From Parapristionchus giblindavisi (taxonomy: Eukaryota > Nematoda > Chromadorea > Rhabditida > Diplogasteridae), in NCBI GenBank assembly GCA_943737045.1, contig CALSFV010000655.1:310001-374000 (forward strand): a stretch of 64,000 nucleotides of DNA, read 5' to 3'. Positions 22,735 to 33,870 of this stretch are shown here, piece after piece. The notes under the pieces are model-generated. The model had not been told where the DNA came from. It searched no databases and worked only from the letters and a program-made list of their open reading frames with translations. Within the stretch, counting starts at the first letter, position 1. Each line of letters begins with the position of its first letter. A program made the position numbers and the translations under genes.

Positions 22735-24970
22735 TCTTAGAAAGATAAGATTTTTCTATTGAATTCTTTGAAGATTTCAAGGTGTACAATTTGTCAATTG
22801 CGCCTATCTACCGTACACCGTATGAACTGTATTGAGTATTGATTAATGCAACAGAGTTATTACTGAGTTGGTCAAGTTATTCTTCAAACTAACCTACTAA
22901 ATTATTCAGCTATCACTCTAAAGCTTTCGCAATTGCAAAAAAAAACGTTAGGTTGAAGAAGAAGCAAGAGAGGTGGCAAAAATATGCAAATTGATCCCAT
23001 ACAAATAGTGAAGCGAACGTGAAGAAAATGTTTGTTTCTGTCATGTCTCTCTCAGAAAGATAAATTTTTTCTATTGAATTCTTTGAAGATTTCCCGTTGC
23101 ACAATTTGTCAATAGCGCCTATCTACCGTACACCGTATGAACTATATTGAGTATTGATTAATGTAACTGAGTTATTACTAAGCTGGTTAAGTTATTCTTC
23201 AACCTAACCTACCAAATTATTCAGCTATCACTCTAATGCATCGCTACATTTAACTTACGTGCCTACGCGGTAACCCCATCCGCCGCGTCTCAGTCATTAC
23301 CGCGGAGATTACGGCGTTGGCACTTAAGGCTAATATAAGAGAGACTATCTGACTCAGTGAACATATTTTGCTTATGGCTTGGCACTTGGCCAAAAAGTGA
23401 TACGAACCGATCGGGCCCAAATCGTGCACAGTTGTAGTATGGGCTGACATGAGCTCACAGACGGAGTTTGGGTTCGTCATATCTGCACCCTCGCTAAATA
23501 TCGTAAGTTCGATGAAGTGTCATCAAAATTTCAAAGTTTACGGATTCGTTCGATATGTGTATAAGACGAAGGGCAATAGTAAGCAGGTAAATCCCACCAA
23601 GTATCATCCCGATCCAAAACCGTGAGACCCAGAAAAAAATTTAAAAAGACATAAAAATATTTTTTCAATTTTATTTTATTTTTCCTACAATTGCCTATCG
23701 GTGAAGGTCATTTTTTATTCCTTCAATTTGACGAGTATTCATTAGTGTAACTATTGTATGAAAATGACTTAAAACAAATTGGGAAAAAGTTGCCTTATTC
23801 CGGAACAACCACGATTAATTCGCCTTTTTATTGCAAACTGAGCCGATTAAGCGTGTGCCGGATACGGTAATGCAAATGCGGAAATTCAAAATTCTGCAAT
23901 AACTGTTTGTTTTCATTCGATTTCGGAATTATATTATTGTTTCTTTTATCATTTGTTAGTTATCTGAATATTTGAATAGTAATATCACACTATTTTTCGG
24001 AAAAAAATACCAATTTTGAAGTTTTGAATTTGCATAACCGTAACCGGTAAATGCTTATTCGCTCAGTTGGCGATAAAAAGGCAAATTAATCGTGGTTTTT
24101 CGGGAATAAGGCAACTTTTTCCCAATTTGTTTTAATTCATTTTCATACAATAGTTACACTAATGAATACTCGTCAAATTGAAGGAATAAAAAATGACCCT
24201 CACCGATAGGCAATTGTAGGAAAAATAAAATAAAATTGAAAAATATTTTTTATGTCTTTTTAAATTTTTTTCTGGGTCTCACGGTTTTGGATCGGGATGA
24301 TACTTGGTGGGATTTACCTGCTTACTATTGCCCTTCGTCATATACACATATCGAACGAATCCGTAAACTTTGAAATTTTGATGACACTTCATCGAACTTA
24401 CGATATTTAGCGAGGGTGCAGATATGACGAACCCAAACTCCGTCTGTGAGCTCATGTCAGCCCATACTACAACTGTGCACGGTTTGGGCCCGATCGGTTC
24501 ATATCACTTTTTGGCCAAGTGCCAAGAGAATGTCACTTGAGCCAGAAAGTCTCTCATAACGATACGTAAAGCTTTCGTAATTGCAAAAAAACGTTAGGTT
24601 GAAGAAGAAGCAAGAGAGTTGGCACAAATATGCAAATTGATCTCATACAAACAGTGAAGCGAGCGTGAAGAAAATGTTTGTTTCTGTCATGTCTCTCTCA
24701 GAAAAATAAGATTTTTCTATTGAATTCTTTGAAGATTTCCCGTTGCACAATTTGTCAATAGCGCCTATCTACCGTACACCGTATGAACTATATTGAGTAT
24801 TGATTAATGTAACTGAGTTATTACTGAGTTGGTCAAGTTATTCTTCAAACTAACCTACTAAATTATTCAGTTATCACTCTAAAGCTTTCGTAATTGCAAA
24901 AAAACGTTAGGTTGAAGAAGAAGCAAGAGAGTTGGCACAAATATGCAAATTGATCTCATACAAACAGTGA
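22735..24970. repeat. 313-bp satellite, split by an inserted foldback
   Basis: A unit starting TAAAGCTTTCG and ending TCAGCTATCACTC repeats at 22919, 24567 and 24880, with a partial unit before (22735-22918) and after (24880-24970). The distance 24567 to 24880 is 313 bases; the unit from 22919 is 315 bases up to 23234, where it is cut by the element at 23236-24566. Confidence 0.9.
23234..24568. mobile_element. 1.33-kb foldback element inserted at TA inside the satellite
   Basis: TA occurs at 23234-23235 and 24567-24568; joining the flanks restores the satellite sequence CACTCTAAAGC exactly. Arms of about 470 bases (23382-23855 and 24052-24525) are near-identical inverted copies, both including CTTGGCACTTGGCC and GAGCTCACAGACGGAG. 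Terminal similarity is short (TGCATCGCTA against CGTATCGTTA). No coding domain was recognised. Confidence 0.9.
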
Positions 24971-24974
24971 AAGG

Positions 24975-25265
24975 GAGAGATGCAGAGATAGATGGAGTGA
25001 AGCAAAGGGACACGGCCTGTAGAGGTAGTACGTAACTGATTTCACAAAGATGACTAATAGTTATGATCCAGAAGCCCAGCATATACATTGTTTTGGTGTG
25101 TTTCCGGCCAGCTTTTTGCAGCACACAGCGTTCTTCCGCGATAGCGGTCAATGTTGACACAGCGTTAGGAGAGCGGTCATTGAAAACTTGGCAAATGTTC
25201 TATCCTTTTTACATACTCTCTTTTTCGCTCGACCTTTTCTCTGTCACACCAGAACCACTCTAGAA
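24975..25265 (+). repeat. Plus-strand copy of the TQRFS exon-like module
   Basis: A GA-rich lead (GATGCAGAGATAGATGG, GGCCTGTAGAGGTAGTA) as in 3230-3270 is followed by 25090-25195, which reads GPAFCSTQRSS-like and then SLKTW, the same two pieces as the minus-strand modules at 2060-2150. It is the only member seen on the plus strand. Its local order and an unspliced 66-codon frame suggest a rearranged fragment. Confidence 0.6.
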
Positions 25266-25284
25266 ACGCTGTGCCAAAATTTCG

Positions 25285-25445
25285 AAGATATATAATATAT
25301 AATATATAATATTTATTCCTTCAAGTGAACGTATCGGGGATGGGATCAGGAATATCTGTTAGATAAGTGGTTTTGAAGGATGTCCGTCGCCAAGGCGAAT
25401 CGGTGAAATGTGGGAGGACGGGGGTTGGAGGAAGAGGCAGTAAGA
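25285..25445 (-). mobile_element. 5'-truncated LINE copy (3' end only)
   Basis: 25312-25445 matches the 3' end of the LINE at 53928-57410: TTCCTTCAAGTGAACG, GGGATGGGATC.GGAATATCTGTTAGATA, GAAGGATGTCCGTCGCCAAG and GGAGGAAGAGGCAG are shared. The AT-rich ATATAATATATAAT tract before it corresponds to the (AAT)n tail of the full element. Severe 5' truncation is normal for LINE insertions. Confidence 0.85.
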
Positions 25446-25584
25446 TGAATATTTTTTTAAGCATCCACTGTTTTCGACAGTTTTAAACTATGATGGTTTA
25501 TGTTGTTCCCTTTATTCCGTTTTTAAATTGTCAGTAACCCTTATGAAATCAGTTACAAAGTTCTTTGCAGGCCATGCCGCTCTG

Positions 25585-28475
25585 CTTCTCTATCTCTCCA
25601 TCTATCTCTCTATCTCTTTTCTCCCTCTTCCTCTTCCTCTCCATCTACCCCTCTACCTCTTCTTCTCCCTCTTCCTCTTCCTCTCCATCTACCCCTCAAC
25701 CTCTTCTTCTCCCTCTTCCTCTTCCTCTCCATCTACCCCTCTACCTCTTCTTCTCCCTCTTCCTCTTCCTCTCCATCTACCCCTCTACCTCTTCTTCTCC
25801 CTCTTCCTCTCCATCTACCCCTCTACCTCTTCTTCTCCCTCTTCCTCTCCATCTACCCCTCAACCTCTTCTTCTCCCTCTTCCTCTTCCTCTCCATCTAC
25901 CCCTCAACCTCTTCTTCTCCCTCTTCCTCTTCCTCTCCATCTACCCCTCAACCTCTTCTTCTCCCTCTTCCTCTCCATCTACCCCTCAACCTCTTCTTCT
26001 CCCTCTTCCTCTCCATCTACCCCTCTACCTCTTCTTCTCCCTCTTCCTCTCCATCTACCCCTCAACCTCTTCTTCTCCCTCTTCCTCTCCATCTACCCCT
26101 CTACCTTTTCTTCTCCCTCTTCCTCTTCCTCTCCATCTACCCCTCAACCTCTTCTTCTCCCTCTTCCTCTTCCTCTCCATCTACCCCTCAACCTCTTCTT
26201 CTCCCTCTTCCTCTCCATTTACCCCTCTACCTCTTCTTCTCCCTCTTCCTCTCCATCTACCCCTCAACCTCTTCTTCTCCCTCTTCCTCTTCCTCTCCAT
26301 CTACCCCTCAACCTCTTCTTCTCCCTCTTCCTCTCCATCTACCCCTCAACCTCTTCTTCTCCCTCTTCCTCTCCATCTACCCCTCAACCTCTTCTTCTCC
26401 CTCTTCCTCTTCCTCTCCATCTACCCCTCAACCTCTTCTTCTCCCTCTTCCTCTTCCTCTCCATCTACCCCTCAACCTCTTCTTCTCCCTCTTCCTCTTC
26501 CTCTCCATCTACCCCTCAACCTCTTATTCTCCCTCTTCCTCTTCCTCTCCATCTACCCCTCAACCTCTTCTTCTCCCTCTTCCTCTCCATCTACCCCTCT
26601 ACCTCTTCTTCTCCCTCTTCCTCTCCATCTACCCCTCAACCTCTTCTTCTCCCTCTTCCTCTCCATCTACCCCTCTACCTCTTCTTCTCCCTCTTCCTCT
26701 CCATCTACCCCTCAACCTCTTCTTCTCCCTCTTCCTCTTCCTCTCCATCTACCCCTCAACCTCTTCTTCTCCCTCTTCCTCTTCCTCTCCATCTACCCCT
26801 CAACCTCTTATTCTCCCTCTTCCTCTTCCTCTCCATCTACCCCTCAACCTCTTCTTCTCCCTCTTCCTCTCCATCTACCCCTCTACCTCTTCTTCTCCCT
26901 CTTCCTCTCCATCTACCCCTCAACCTCTTCTTCTCCCTCTTCCTCTCCATCTACCCCTCTACCTCTTCTTCTCCCTCTTCCTCTCCATCTACCCCTCAAC
27001 CTCTTCTTCTCCCTCTTCCTCTCCATCTACCCCTCAACCTCTTCTTCTCCCTCTTCCTCTCCATCTACCCCTCAACCTCTTCTTCTCCCTCTTCCTCTCC
27101 ATCTACCCCTCTACCTCTTCTTCTCCCTCTTCCTCTCCATCTACCCCTCAACCTCTTCTTCTCCCTCTTCCTCTTCCTCTCCATCTACCCCTCAACCTCT
27201 TCTTCTCCCTCTTCCTCTCCATCTACCCCTCAACCTCTTCTTCTCCCTCTTCCTCTCCATCTACCCCTCTACCTCTTCTTCTCCCTCTTCCTCTTCCTCT
27301 CCATCTACCCCTCAACCTCATCTTCTCCCTCTTCCTCTTCCTCTCCATCTACCCCTCTACCTCTTCTTCTCCCTCTTCCTCTCCATCTACCCCTCAACCT
27401 CTTCTTCTCCCTCTTCCTCTTCCTCTCCATCTACCCCTCAACCTCTTCTTCTCCCTCTTCCTCTTCCTCTCCATCTACCCCTCAACCTCTTCTTCTCCCT
27501 CTTCCTCTCCATCTACCCCTCTACCTCTTCTTCTCCCTCTTCCTCTCCATCTACCCCTCAACCTCTTCTTCTCCCTCTTCCTCTTCCTCTCCATCTACCC
27601 CTCAACCTCTTCTTCTCCCTCTTCCTCTTCCTCTCCATCTACCCCTCAACCTCTTCTTCTCCCTCTTCCTCTTCCTCTCCTTCTACCCCTCAACCTCTTA
27701 TTCTCCCTCTTCCTCTTCCTCTCCATCTACCCCTCAACCTCTTCTTCTCCCTCTTCCTCTCCATCTACCCCTCTACCTCTTCTTCTCCCTCTTCCTCTCC
27801 ATCTATCTACCCCTCAACCTCTTCTTCTCCCTCTTCCTCTCCATCTATCTACCCCTCAACCTCTTCTTCTCCCTCTTCCTCTCCCTACCCCTCTACCTCT
27901 TCTTCTCCCTCTTCCTCTCCAACCCCTCTTCTTCTCCCTCTTCCTCTCCATCTACCCCTCTACCTCTTCTTCTCCCTCTTCCTCTCCATCTACCCCTCAA
28001 CCTCTTCTTCTCCCTCTTCCTCTTCCTCTCCATCTACCCCTCAACCTCTTCTTCTCCCTCTTCCTCTTCCTCTCCATCTACCCCTCAACCTCTTATTCTC
28101 CCTCTTCCTCTTCCTCTCCATCTACCCCTCAACCTCTTCTTCTCCCTCTTCCTCTCCATCTACCCCTCTACCTCTTCTTCTCCCTCTTCCTCTCCATCTA
28201 CCCCTCAACCTCTTCTTCTCCCTCTTCCTCTCCATCTACCCCTCTACCTCTTCTTCTCCCTCTTCCTCTCCATCTACCCCTCAACCTCTTCTTCTCCCTC
28301 TTCCTCTCCATCTACCCCTCAACCTCTTCTTCTCCCTCTTCCTCTCCATCTACCCCTCTACCTCTTCTTCTCCCTCTTCCTCTTCCTCTCCATCTACCCC
28401 TCTACCTCTTCTTCTCCCTCTTCCTCTTCCTCTCCATCTACCCCTCTACCTCTTTTTCTCCCTCTCCCTCTTCCT
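25585..28475. repeat. 2.9-kb CT-rich minisatellite (38- and 44-bp units)
   Basis: The unit is CTCTTCTTCTCCCTCTTCCT + CTCCATCTACCCCT + CAAC or CTAC. A 6-base CTTCCT insertion gives 44-base units mixed with 38-base ones. There are about 70 units, with edge variants (CCATCTATCTACC, TCCTTCTACC). None of the three plus frames contains a stop inside the array, so two 3-kb open frames cross it, but the peptide simply cycles and a 38-base period shifts frame each unit. It is not coding. Confidence 0.95.
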
Positions 28476-28844
28476 CTCTCTATCTCCCTATCTCTCCCTC
28501 CACCACGCTTCGCCTCAATAGACTCATCGTTATCAATACCATTCACAAACATTTTCTCCAATACTTCACTGTTTACTTCCCAGTCTGTAATTTATTTCAT
28601 TCTCATTTTCATCACTTACCGTAATCCTCTCCGAAATAATGTTTATCGTCATGATCGCTCGGTTGTTCGTTCGATCGCTCTATCGCTTTTATGCATAAAA
28701 TTTTTAAAATTTGATGTGTCTCCAATACGTTTTTAATAAATCGTGTAACAAAATAGTACGAAGGATTGACAAGACATGTTTATACATATACTTATTTGGG
28801 TTTAGTTTTTTTAGACGTTGGATAGAGGGGAATTGACCGAAAGG
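28476..28844. other. No gene seen
   Basis: AT-rich spacer between the minisatellite and the inverted collagen fragment; a CGATCGCTC..CGATCGCTC motif is repeated at 28653-28680. Confidence 0.5.
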
Positions 28845-29090
28845 CATCGATTGAGATCAACTATTCAAAGTGTACGAGATGTTTTTTTCACCAATCGAAA
28901 ATTGAAAAATGACGAAATTCATGATGAACAACTTCACTCTTTCACTCTCTAATCTGATCATATCCAAACTCATTTCCCTTCAGGACCTCTCATTTCACCA
29001 GCCATCCCAAATACCGCTGGATGTGAATACCGTAACCCTACCATATCCGTTACGCATGCAATTGCAAACGTACGCAATCTGTCAATTTGA
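28845..29090 (+). pseudogene. Inverted, decayed copy of a collagen intron-exon-intron segment
   Basis: On the plus strand, ACTATTCAAAGTGTA, ACCAATCGAAAATT, TATCCAAACTCATTTCC, CTTCAGGACC and GCTGGATGTGAATACCGTAA follow in the same order as intron 4, exon 5 and intron 5 of the collagen gene read on the minus strand (30140-29885). The exon body has lost about 50 bases and its frame. It is an inverted partial duplicate lying within 170 bases of the gene's 3' end. Confidence 0.8.
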
Positions 29091-29207
29091 TCGCATTTTG
29101 TCAAATTTTCAATGTTCGCTCTCCGAAAATTTGACAAAATGCCATAATGAAATGTGTGAAAATTTTTCACATAATGTAATAATGAAGGAAAATGAGCAAT
29201 TGAATCT

Positions 29208-29213
29208 TTTATT
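29208..29213 (-). terminator. Polyadenylation signal AATAAA of the collagen gene
   Basis: AATAAA on the minus strand lies 41 bases past the collagen stop codon at 29254-29256, a usual spacing for a nematode 3' UTR. Confidence 0.6.
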
Positions 29214-29253
29214 CTTATCGATTTCAGATCGACTACGACACTGTCGACACTTC

Positions 29254-31646
29254 TTAATAACCAGGAGCCAATCTGGCTGGTGGGCAGTGATCGCAAGCTC
29301 CAGATCTTCCCGAGTCTCCCTGGCGACCGGGTTGGCCGGGAGCTCCGTTCTGTCCGGGCTGTCCAGGAGGTCCCGATTGACCGGGAGGACCTTGTGCGCC
29401 AGGCTTGCCGTCGGGTCCAGGCTGGCCGGGAGCTCCAGTGGTTCCGGGAGGCCCGGGTCTGCCGGGAGCTCCGGGTCGTCCGGGTGGTCCGACCTCGGTG
29501 CGGTATTCTCCGGGCTCTCCAGGAGGTCCGGGGCGACCGGGCTGTCCGGGCTGTCCTGGTAGTCCGGCGACACCGCGTGATCCCTGATCTCCTGGTTTTC
29601 CATCGTCTCCGGGTGATCCGGGAGGTCCTGGCTGTCCGTCGGGTCCGGGTGCTCCCTGTAATTGGTTAACTGGTTAAGTCCATAGTTCAACGGGTTTGGG
29701 TTACCTTAGGTCCGGGTTCTCCTTGGGGTGCTTCGCAGGGACATTGTTCAGGGAAGAGTGAGGATGGGTCGGGTCCAGCGGGAGCGGGTGGTCCGGGAGG
29801 ACCGATGGCTCCTGGCTCTCCATCGGCACCATCGGCACCGTCACGACCCGGCATACCGGAAGGACCGGGTGCTCCGCGATGACAAGTACAACCTGAATTA
29901 CGGCAGTTTTGCATACTGTAAGGGATACGGTAGGTTACGGTACTCACATCCAGCGCCTCCGCCACTGGCGAAACTTTCGACGAACTGGTCTTCCTTTGGA
30001 CGATAAGTGTCGGTGAGATGAGATGGTCTGAAGGGAAATGAATTTGGATAAGAACGGACTATTGATTGGTAAAGGCATTTTCTTCATTTTTTTAAATTTT
30101 CGATTGATGTGAAATGACTCTTTTACACTTTGAATAGTTAGATGATATATCAATAATCTTTCTCTACTTCTTTCTATTTTTCTAACGATCTTTGAGCTAT
30201 AATCAATGTCAGTTAGAATATGCCTCATCGTCAATGCAAATCACGAGTGTTTACAATATGTTTCACTACTATCGTAAGTTCTTTCATACATGCGAACATT
30301 CTGATTCTTGATTGCGAAGTCGGGCAAATTATCAAATTGATAGTTGAGCAATGTTCAAACATATTTTCCGGAGGATACGGTAGTTACAGTACCTGTTAGC
30401 TGCCTGGGTGTCGTAGGGCTGATCACGGAGAGCCTGATCTTGAAGACGACGATTCCAGAAATCGTCCAGTGTGTCACGCTTCTCAAGGCGACGCTGCAAA
30501 GACCAAACATCAAAGATCAAAGATCGAATGTCAAAGATCAAAGGTCAAAGATCAAAGATCAAACTACCGTACCTGAGCCATTACGATGCGAGCGAGCTTG
30601 GCCGAGTCCTTCTGTCCTCCGGTGCGAATATCAAGCATCTCGCGCCACAGATCACGAGCGCGAGACTGAAATAAGGAAGTTACGGTATGGGAAAGATTAC
30701 GGTAAGTATGGGCAATTTGGCTTAATTTAGGTTACGATAAACAAAGAGTGTGATAAGTAAGGTCAATAGTTTGAATTCTTAGTGGTTAGGGCAAGTGAAT
30801 ATTATGGGAAGTTCGTGCAATTTTCGAAATGCTAGATGTAACGTTAGAGATAGGTGGCGATGCTGGTCCCGGGTGGAGAAAAATGAATACGGTATTGATC
30901 AATCAATCGATACCTGACAGAAGTCGAGGTCCATCTGGATGGAGCTCTCGAGAGTCTGCACGTAGTGAAGAATCATCGGGAACATGACGAGACATGCTGC
31001 CAGACTGAAATTACCGATTACGGTAAGCCACAGTGATATGTAATCGACAACTTACTTTTTTCTATTCATTACGGACATAAGATCATTAATGAATTGCATG
31101 TTATGATTACTATTTTCCCACCTATCACTTCAGTATTTGCTCTCGCACATTCACGTCGTATCAAATAAATAAATAAATTAATAGAAAAACATCTAAATAA
31201 ATCCTCATTCTCCCGCATTCTAATTCTCCTTGTGCATTTCTTGTTTCAATGTCATATGATTTTAACTTGTTGAAAAAGATATATGATTCAATTAATAAAT
31301 GAATCAATAAAAGAATAAATTCTTATTAACTGTTCTCATATTTAGAAAGAATAAATTCTTATTAACTGTTCTCATATATAGAAAGTATAAAAGTATAATT
31401 AAAATAAACAAACAAAGGGCAAAACTAGGTTGTGTTAGAACATTTTCAGGAATAACTATAATAAATCTTAAACAATGCAATGTCCCAGCACGGATGATAG
31501 ACCAGACCAACCTGACCAATCTGACAGTCCAATAGACCATAGACCATAGCGTGATAGACCAACCTGACAGTAGAGAAGACTACAGCAGCGAACGCGACGG
31601 GTCGCAGCGACTGTCGCTGTTCCTTCTTCGGGTCGTCTGTATGCAT
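29254..31646 (-). CDS. Nematode cuticle collagen
   Basis: Seven exons on the minus strand: 31646-31564, 31004-30914, 30665-30573, 30493-30393, 30027-29948, 29892-29705, 29655-29254; joined they give 345 codons with consistent phases. The start MHTDDPKKE is followed by a membrane/signal-anchor stretch (about residues 17-43) typical of the nematode cuticle collagen N-terminal domain, which is found in secreted collagens of the exoskeleton. Residues 44-149 are a non-helical charged region. Two Gly-X-Y blocks follow (about 154-187 and 205-331), the second interrupted by EYRTEV. Cysteine pairs flank the blocks (GCTC, QCPC, and CDHC near the C-terminus), used in chain cross-linking. The last residues are PPARLAPGY. 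Chains of this family trimerise in the ER and are cross-linked in cuticle. I cannot assign an orthologue. Intron 3 holds GATCAAA heptamers. Collagen fragments lie at 7405-7680 and 28845-29090. Confidence 0.95.
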
Positions 31647-31694
31647 TGCGAGAAATCAGCGACTGACACTGACCACGCCCCCTACGAATGGGGG

Positions 31695-31702
31695 CTTATA
31701 TA
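31695..31702 (-). promoter_or_regulatory. TATA box of the collagen gene
   Basis: TATATAAG on the minus strand lies about 50 bases upstream of the collagen ATG (31646), consistent with a short 5' UTR, as is common for cuticle collagen genes. No splice acceptor is seen between it and the ATG. Confidence 0.75.
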
Positions 31703-31734
31703 GCGAGGGCCTAGGGCACACTCTGCTTTACCTC

Positions 31735-31761
31735 TCATGGTTTCTCTCCCTCTCCCTCTCT

Positions 31762-31799
<38 letters not shown>

Positions 31800-32150
31800 G
31801 CTCCCTCTCCCTCTCCCTCTACCGCTGCCTCTTCCTCTTCCTCTATCTATCTACCCTCTCACTCTGTCTAATAACATGTCTCTTCAATCCTTCTCACTAT
31901 ATCGTTCCACTCCTTCCTCACTATTCCTGCATTATTCCTCGGCTTCTTTCATTTGCTATCTCCTATACCCTTCATACTGTCAGTCTCTCTCTCCATCTAC
32001 CTCTCCCTCTCCTTCTCTCCCTCTCTCTCTCTCCCTCTCTCCCTCTCCCTCCCTCTCACCCCTCTCTCCCTCTCCCTCCCTCTCACCCCTCTCTCCCTCT
32101 CCCTCCCTCTCACCCCTCTCTCCCTCTCCCTATTCGTCCTCTATCTCATC
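31735..32150. repeat. CT-rich low-complexity region
   Basis: (CT)n at 31767-31796, CTCTCC hexamers, and three copies of a 28-base CCTCTCACCCCTCTCTCC unit at about 32040-32115. It lies upstream of the collagen promoter. Open frames across it are artefacts. Confidence 0.85.
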
Positions 32151-32264
32151 CGGTTCACTCATTCCGTTCCACCACTTTGACCGTTTCCTTCCACCCCCGA
32201 GGACTTGACTGGCCATGGCAGCATGTGTAGAAATATAGAGAGAATAGCTGGGTTCAAGTTGTTC

Positions 32265-32402
32265 TTGAAGAAGCACCCCAACCTAAGTTTACTCTCCGCA
32301 TTGGTAATACTCTCTCGTAGATAAAGAAAGCGAGAGAGTGTGGCCAGCGCGGAGAGTTTCAAATTAGCTTGGGGTGTCGCTTTAAGGAGGGGGGGGGGGG
32401 GG
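32265..32402. mobile_element. Hairpin MITE (TTAAAGGCGC family) with adjoining G14 tract
   Basis: TTTACTCTCCGCATTGG pairs with CCAGCGCGGAGAGTTTC around an AGATAAAGAAAGCGAGAGAG loop; the ends are AAGCACCCCAA and TTGGGGTGTCGCTTTAA. The right edge is TTAA (32382-32385), the left is mutated to TTGA. A run of 14 G (32389-32402) follows at once. Confidence 0.75.
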
Positions 32403-32500
32403 ATGCACTCTCGGTCTCTTCATTGTCCACACTATTTCGCCATCGACGAGAGCTCCTTTCACTATCGATGATCTCTCGGTCAATCAGAGAATAACGTGTA
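32403..32500. repeat. Partial copy of the TTAAAGGGA hairpin family
   Basis: GGTCTCTTCATTGTCCACACTATTTC matches ..GGTCTCTTCATTGTGTACACTATTTC of 39734-39854 in the left half only, after a short gap in alignment. The region 32500-32910 shows no gene. Confidence 0.5.
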
Positions 32501-32913
32501 CAACAAATACCCACAGAAGAATCACTTATCTATATTCTCCTTGTTAAGTCTCTCTACGGAATTCCTTCCTTATAGATGGAATTCGATTCCATGAGGGAAG
32601 AATTTCCTTACTTATCTGAATGAGACGTTTCTATGGATTTTTTTCTATGTGCAATACACAAGAACAAAAATTACTTACAACACAAAATGCTAAATATACA
32701 CTTTTCTCTTTGTGTCGTTTTCACTCATGCTTCTCAAACTTCAAATAAAAATTTTGAACGAAAAAGAGAGATAGTACGCAAGAATGTGAGAGCGCGGGTG
32801 GCTAATTTTCAGGTAGACAATGTTGTACCATACCGTATTTTTCAGCATCTTGCCAAGTTTTCTCTGTGTTTCTCTGTGTTTGTGTTTTGATTGTTTCTCT
32901 CGTTACTACGTAC

Positions 32914-33057
32914 CTTGAAACGGTTGTAAGCACTATTCAAAGTGTCTATTGTGTCTAGATCAAGGAACGAGTCTGAGAAGAATGAATGATAGAAATGAAT
33001 GGGTGACTCAAACCGCTTCTTACCTTTGACACTGCGCTTCTCCAACACCGGGAGTCT
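32914..33057 (-). CDS. Possible orphan exon pair, protein unknown
   Basis: On the minus strand a piece ending LEKRSVK (33057-33024) is followed by GTAAG, a 51-base intron ending TTCTCAG, then an exon (32972-32914) reading DSFLDLDTIDTLNSAYNRFK and a GTACG donor. Frame is kept across the intron and the intron length is typical. I cannot find the upstream or downstream exons: the acceptor before 33057 (TTTTCAAAG) is weak and nothing clear follows. It may be part of an unannotated minus-strand gene between the collagen and secreted-protein genes, or a relic. Confidence 0.3.
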
Positions 33058-33059
33058 TT

Positions 33060-33870
33060 GAAAATGACAAATAAAAAATTACGGTGCACCATTGTGTATT
33101 TTAATCATTTTTGAAAAAAATTTTAAATCCCCCCATTGATATGCTTGAGTTTTCCCACTTGTCGACAAATCCTCTATATTTTCCTCTATACAGATCCATC
33201 GTGACAATTCCTCATCGTCTTCATTTTTAACTTTTTACGTTCAGTATTCAACATTGCATTTTTGTCTTTATTATCGCACAAAACCACTGAACGAACCAGC
33301 AAAAATAATGATAAACACAATAAGAATCTTGCTGGATACCGATACTAAATTTCATGAGAAACGAGAGATCGATAACTGAATACGGTAATGAGAAGTTAGG
33401 ATTGCTAGGGTGATTTCATAATTCAGATAAGGTTACTTTAAGTTAAGACCATCTAAGGATCACGGCAAAATGAAAGACTAATGATGAAGATGAATGAAAG
33501 GCAAAGAATGAAAGACTGAGAGTAAGAATGGATTAAATCTGATCATGGTCACATAACTTAGTGACTTTAGTAATGGAAAGGGCAAATACGGAATATAACT
33601 TAATAATGGGAAAAAGGAAGAGAGGGTAACATCTACAAGATGTAATTGATGATGAGGTTCATCTCTCAGGAGACAAATTGAGGTAGATATCGAATGAGGT
33701 GTGATCGGAAACGAAATGAAAAATGGAAATGAAAAGTGGAAAAATGGAAATGCATACAATGCGAAAAATGGACCATGTGATCAAAGGAAGCTGCGATACA
33801 ATAAGAAATAACGAGTAATATGATAAGAGGGGATAAGAAAATCATAAATACAGGGTCGAAATACGAAAAA
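33060..33870. other. No gene seen
   Basis: AT-rich unique-looking spacer; minus open frames at 33478-33887 are hydrophobic and short and lack splice support. Confidence 0.45.

Noticed and set aside
25585..28475. CRISPR-like array
   Set aside because: The units are contiguous with no unique spacers, the sequence is low complexity, and the organism is a eukaryote.
25528..28624. Two overlapping plus-strand open frames of about 1000 codons
   Set aside because: They are a consequence of a CT-only minisatellite that cannot form stop codons. The 38/44-base period changes frame each unit and the peptide has no domain.
29109..29690. Long frames antisense or out of phase to the collagen exons
   Set aside because: They are shadows of the GC-rich Gly-X-Y coding sequence. 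Only one frame gives Gly-X-Y with consistent splice phases.
29912..29934. Alternative acceptor CCCTTACAG for collagen exon 6
   Set aside because: Using it adds residues out of phase before the CHRGAPG block; the AATTCAG acceptor at 29893 keeps the phase and gives the expected GCTC cysteine pair.
31645..33060. Joining the orphan exons at 32914-33057 to the collagen gene
   Set aside because: The collagen exon 1 has its own ATG, no acceptor before it and a TATA box about 50 bases upstream.
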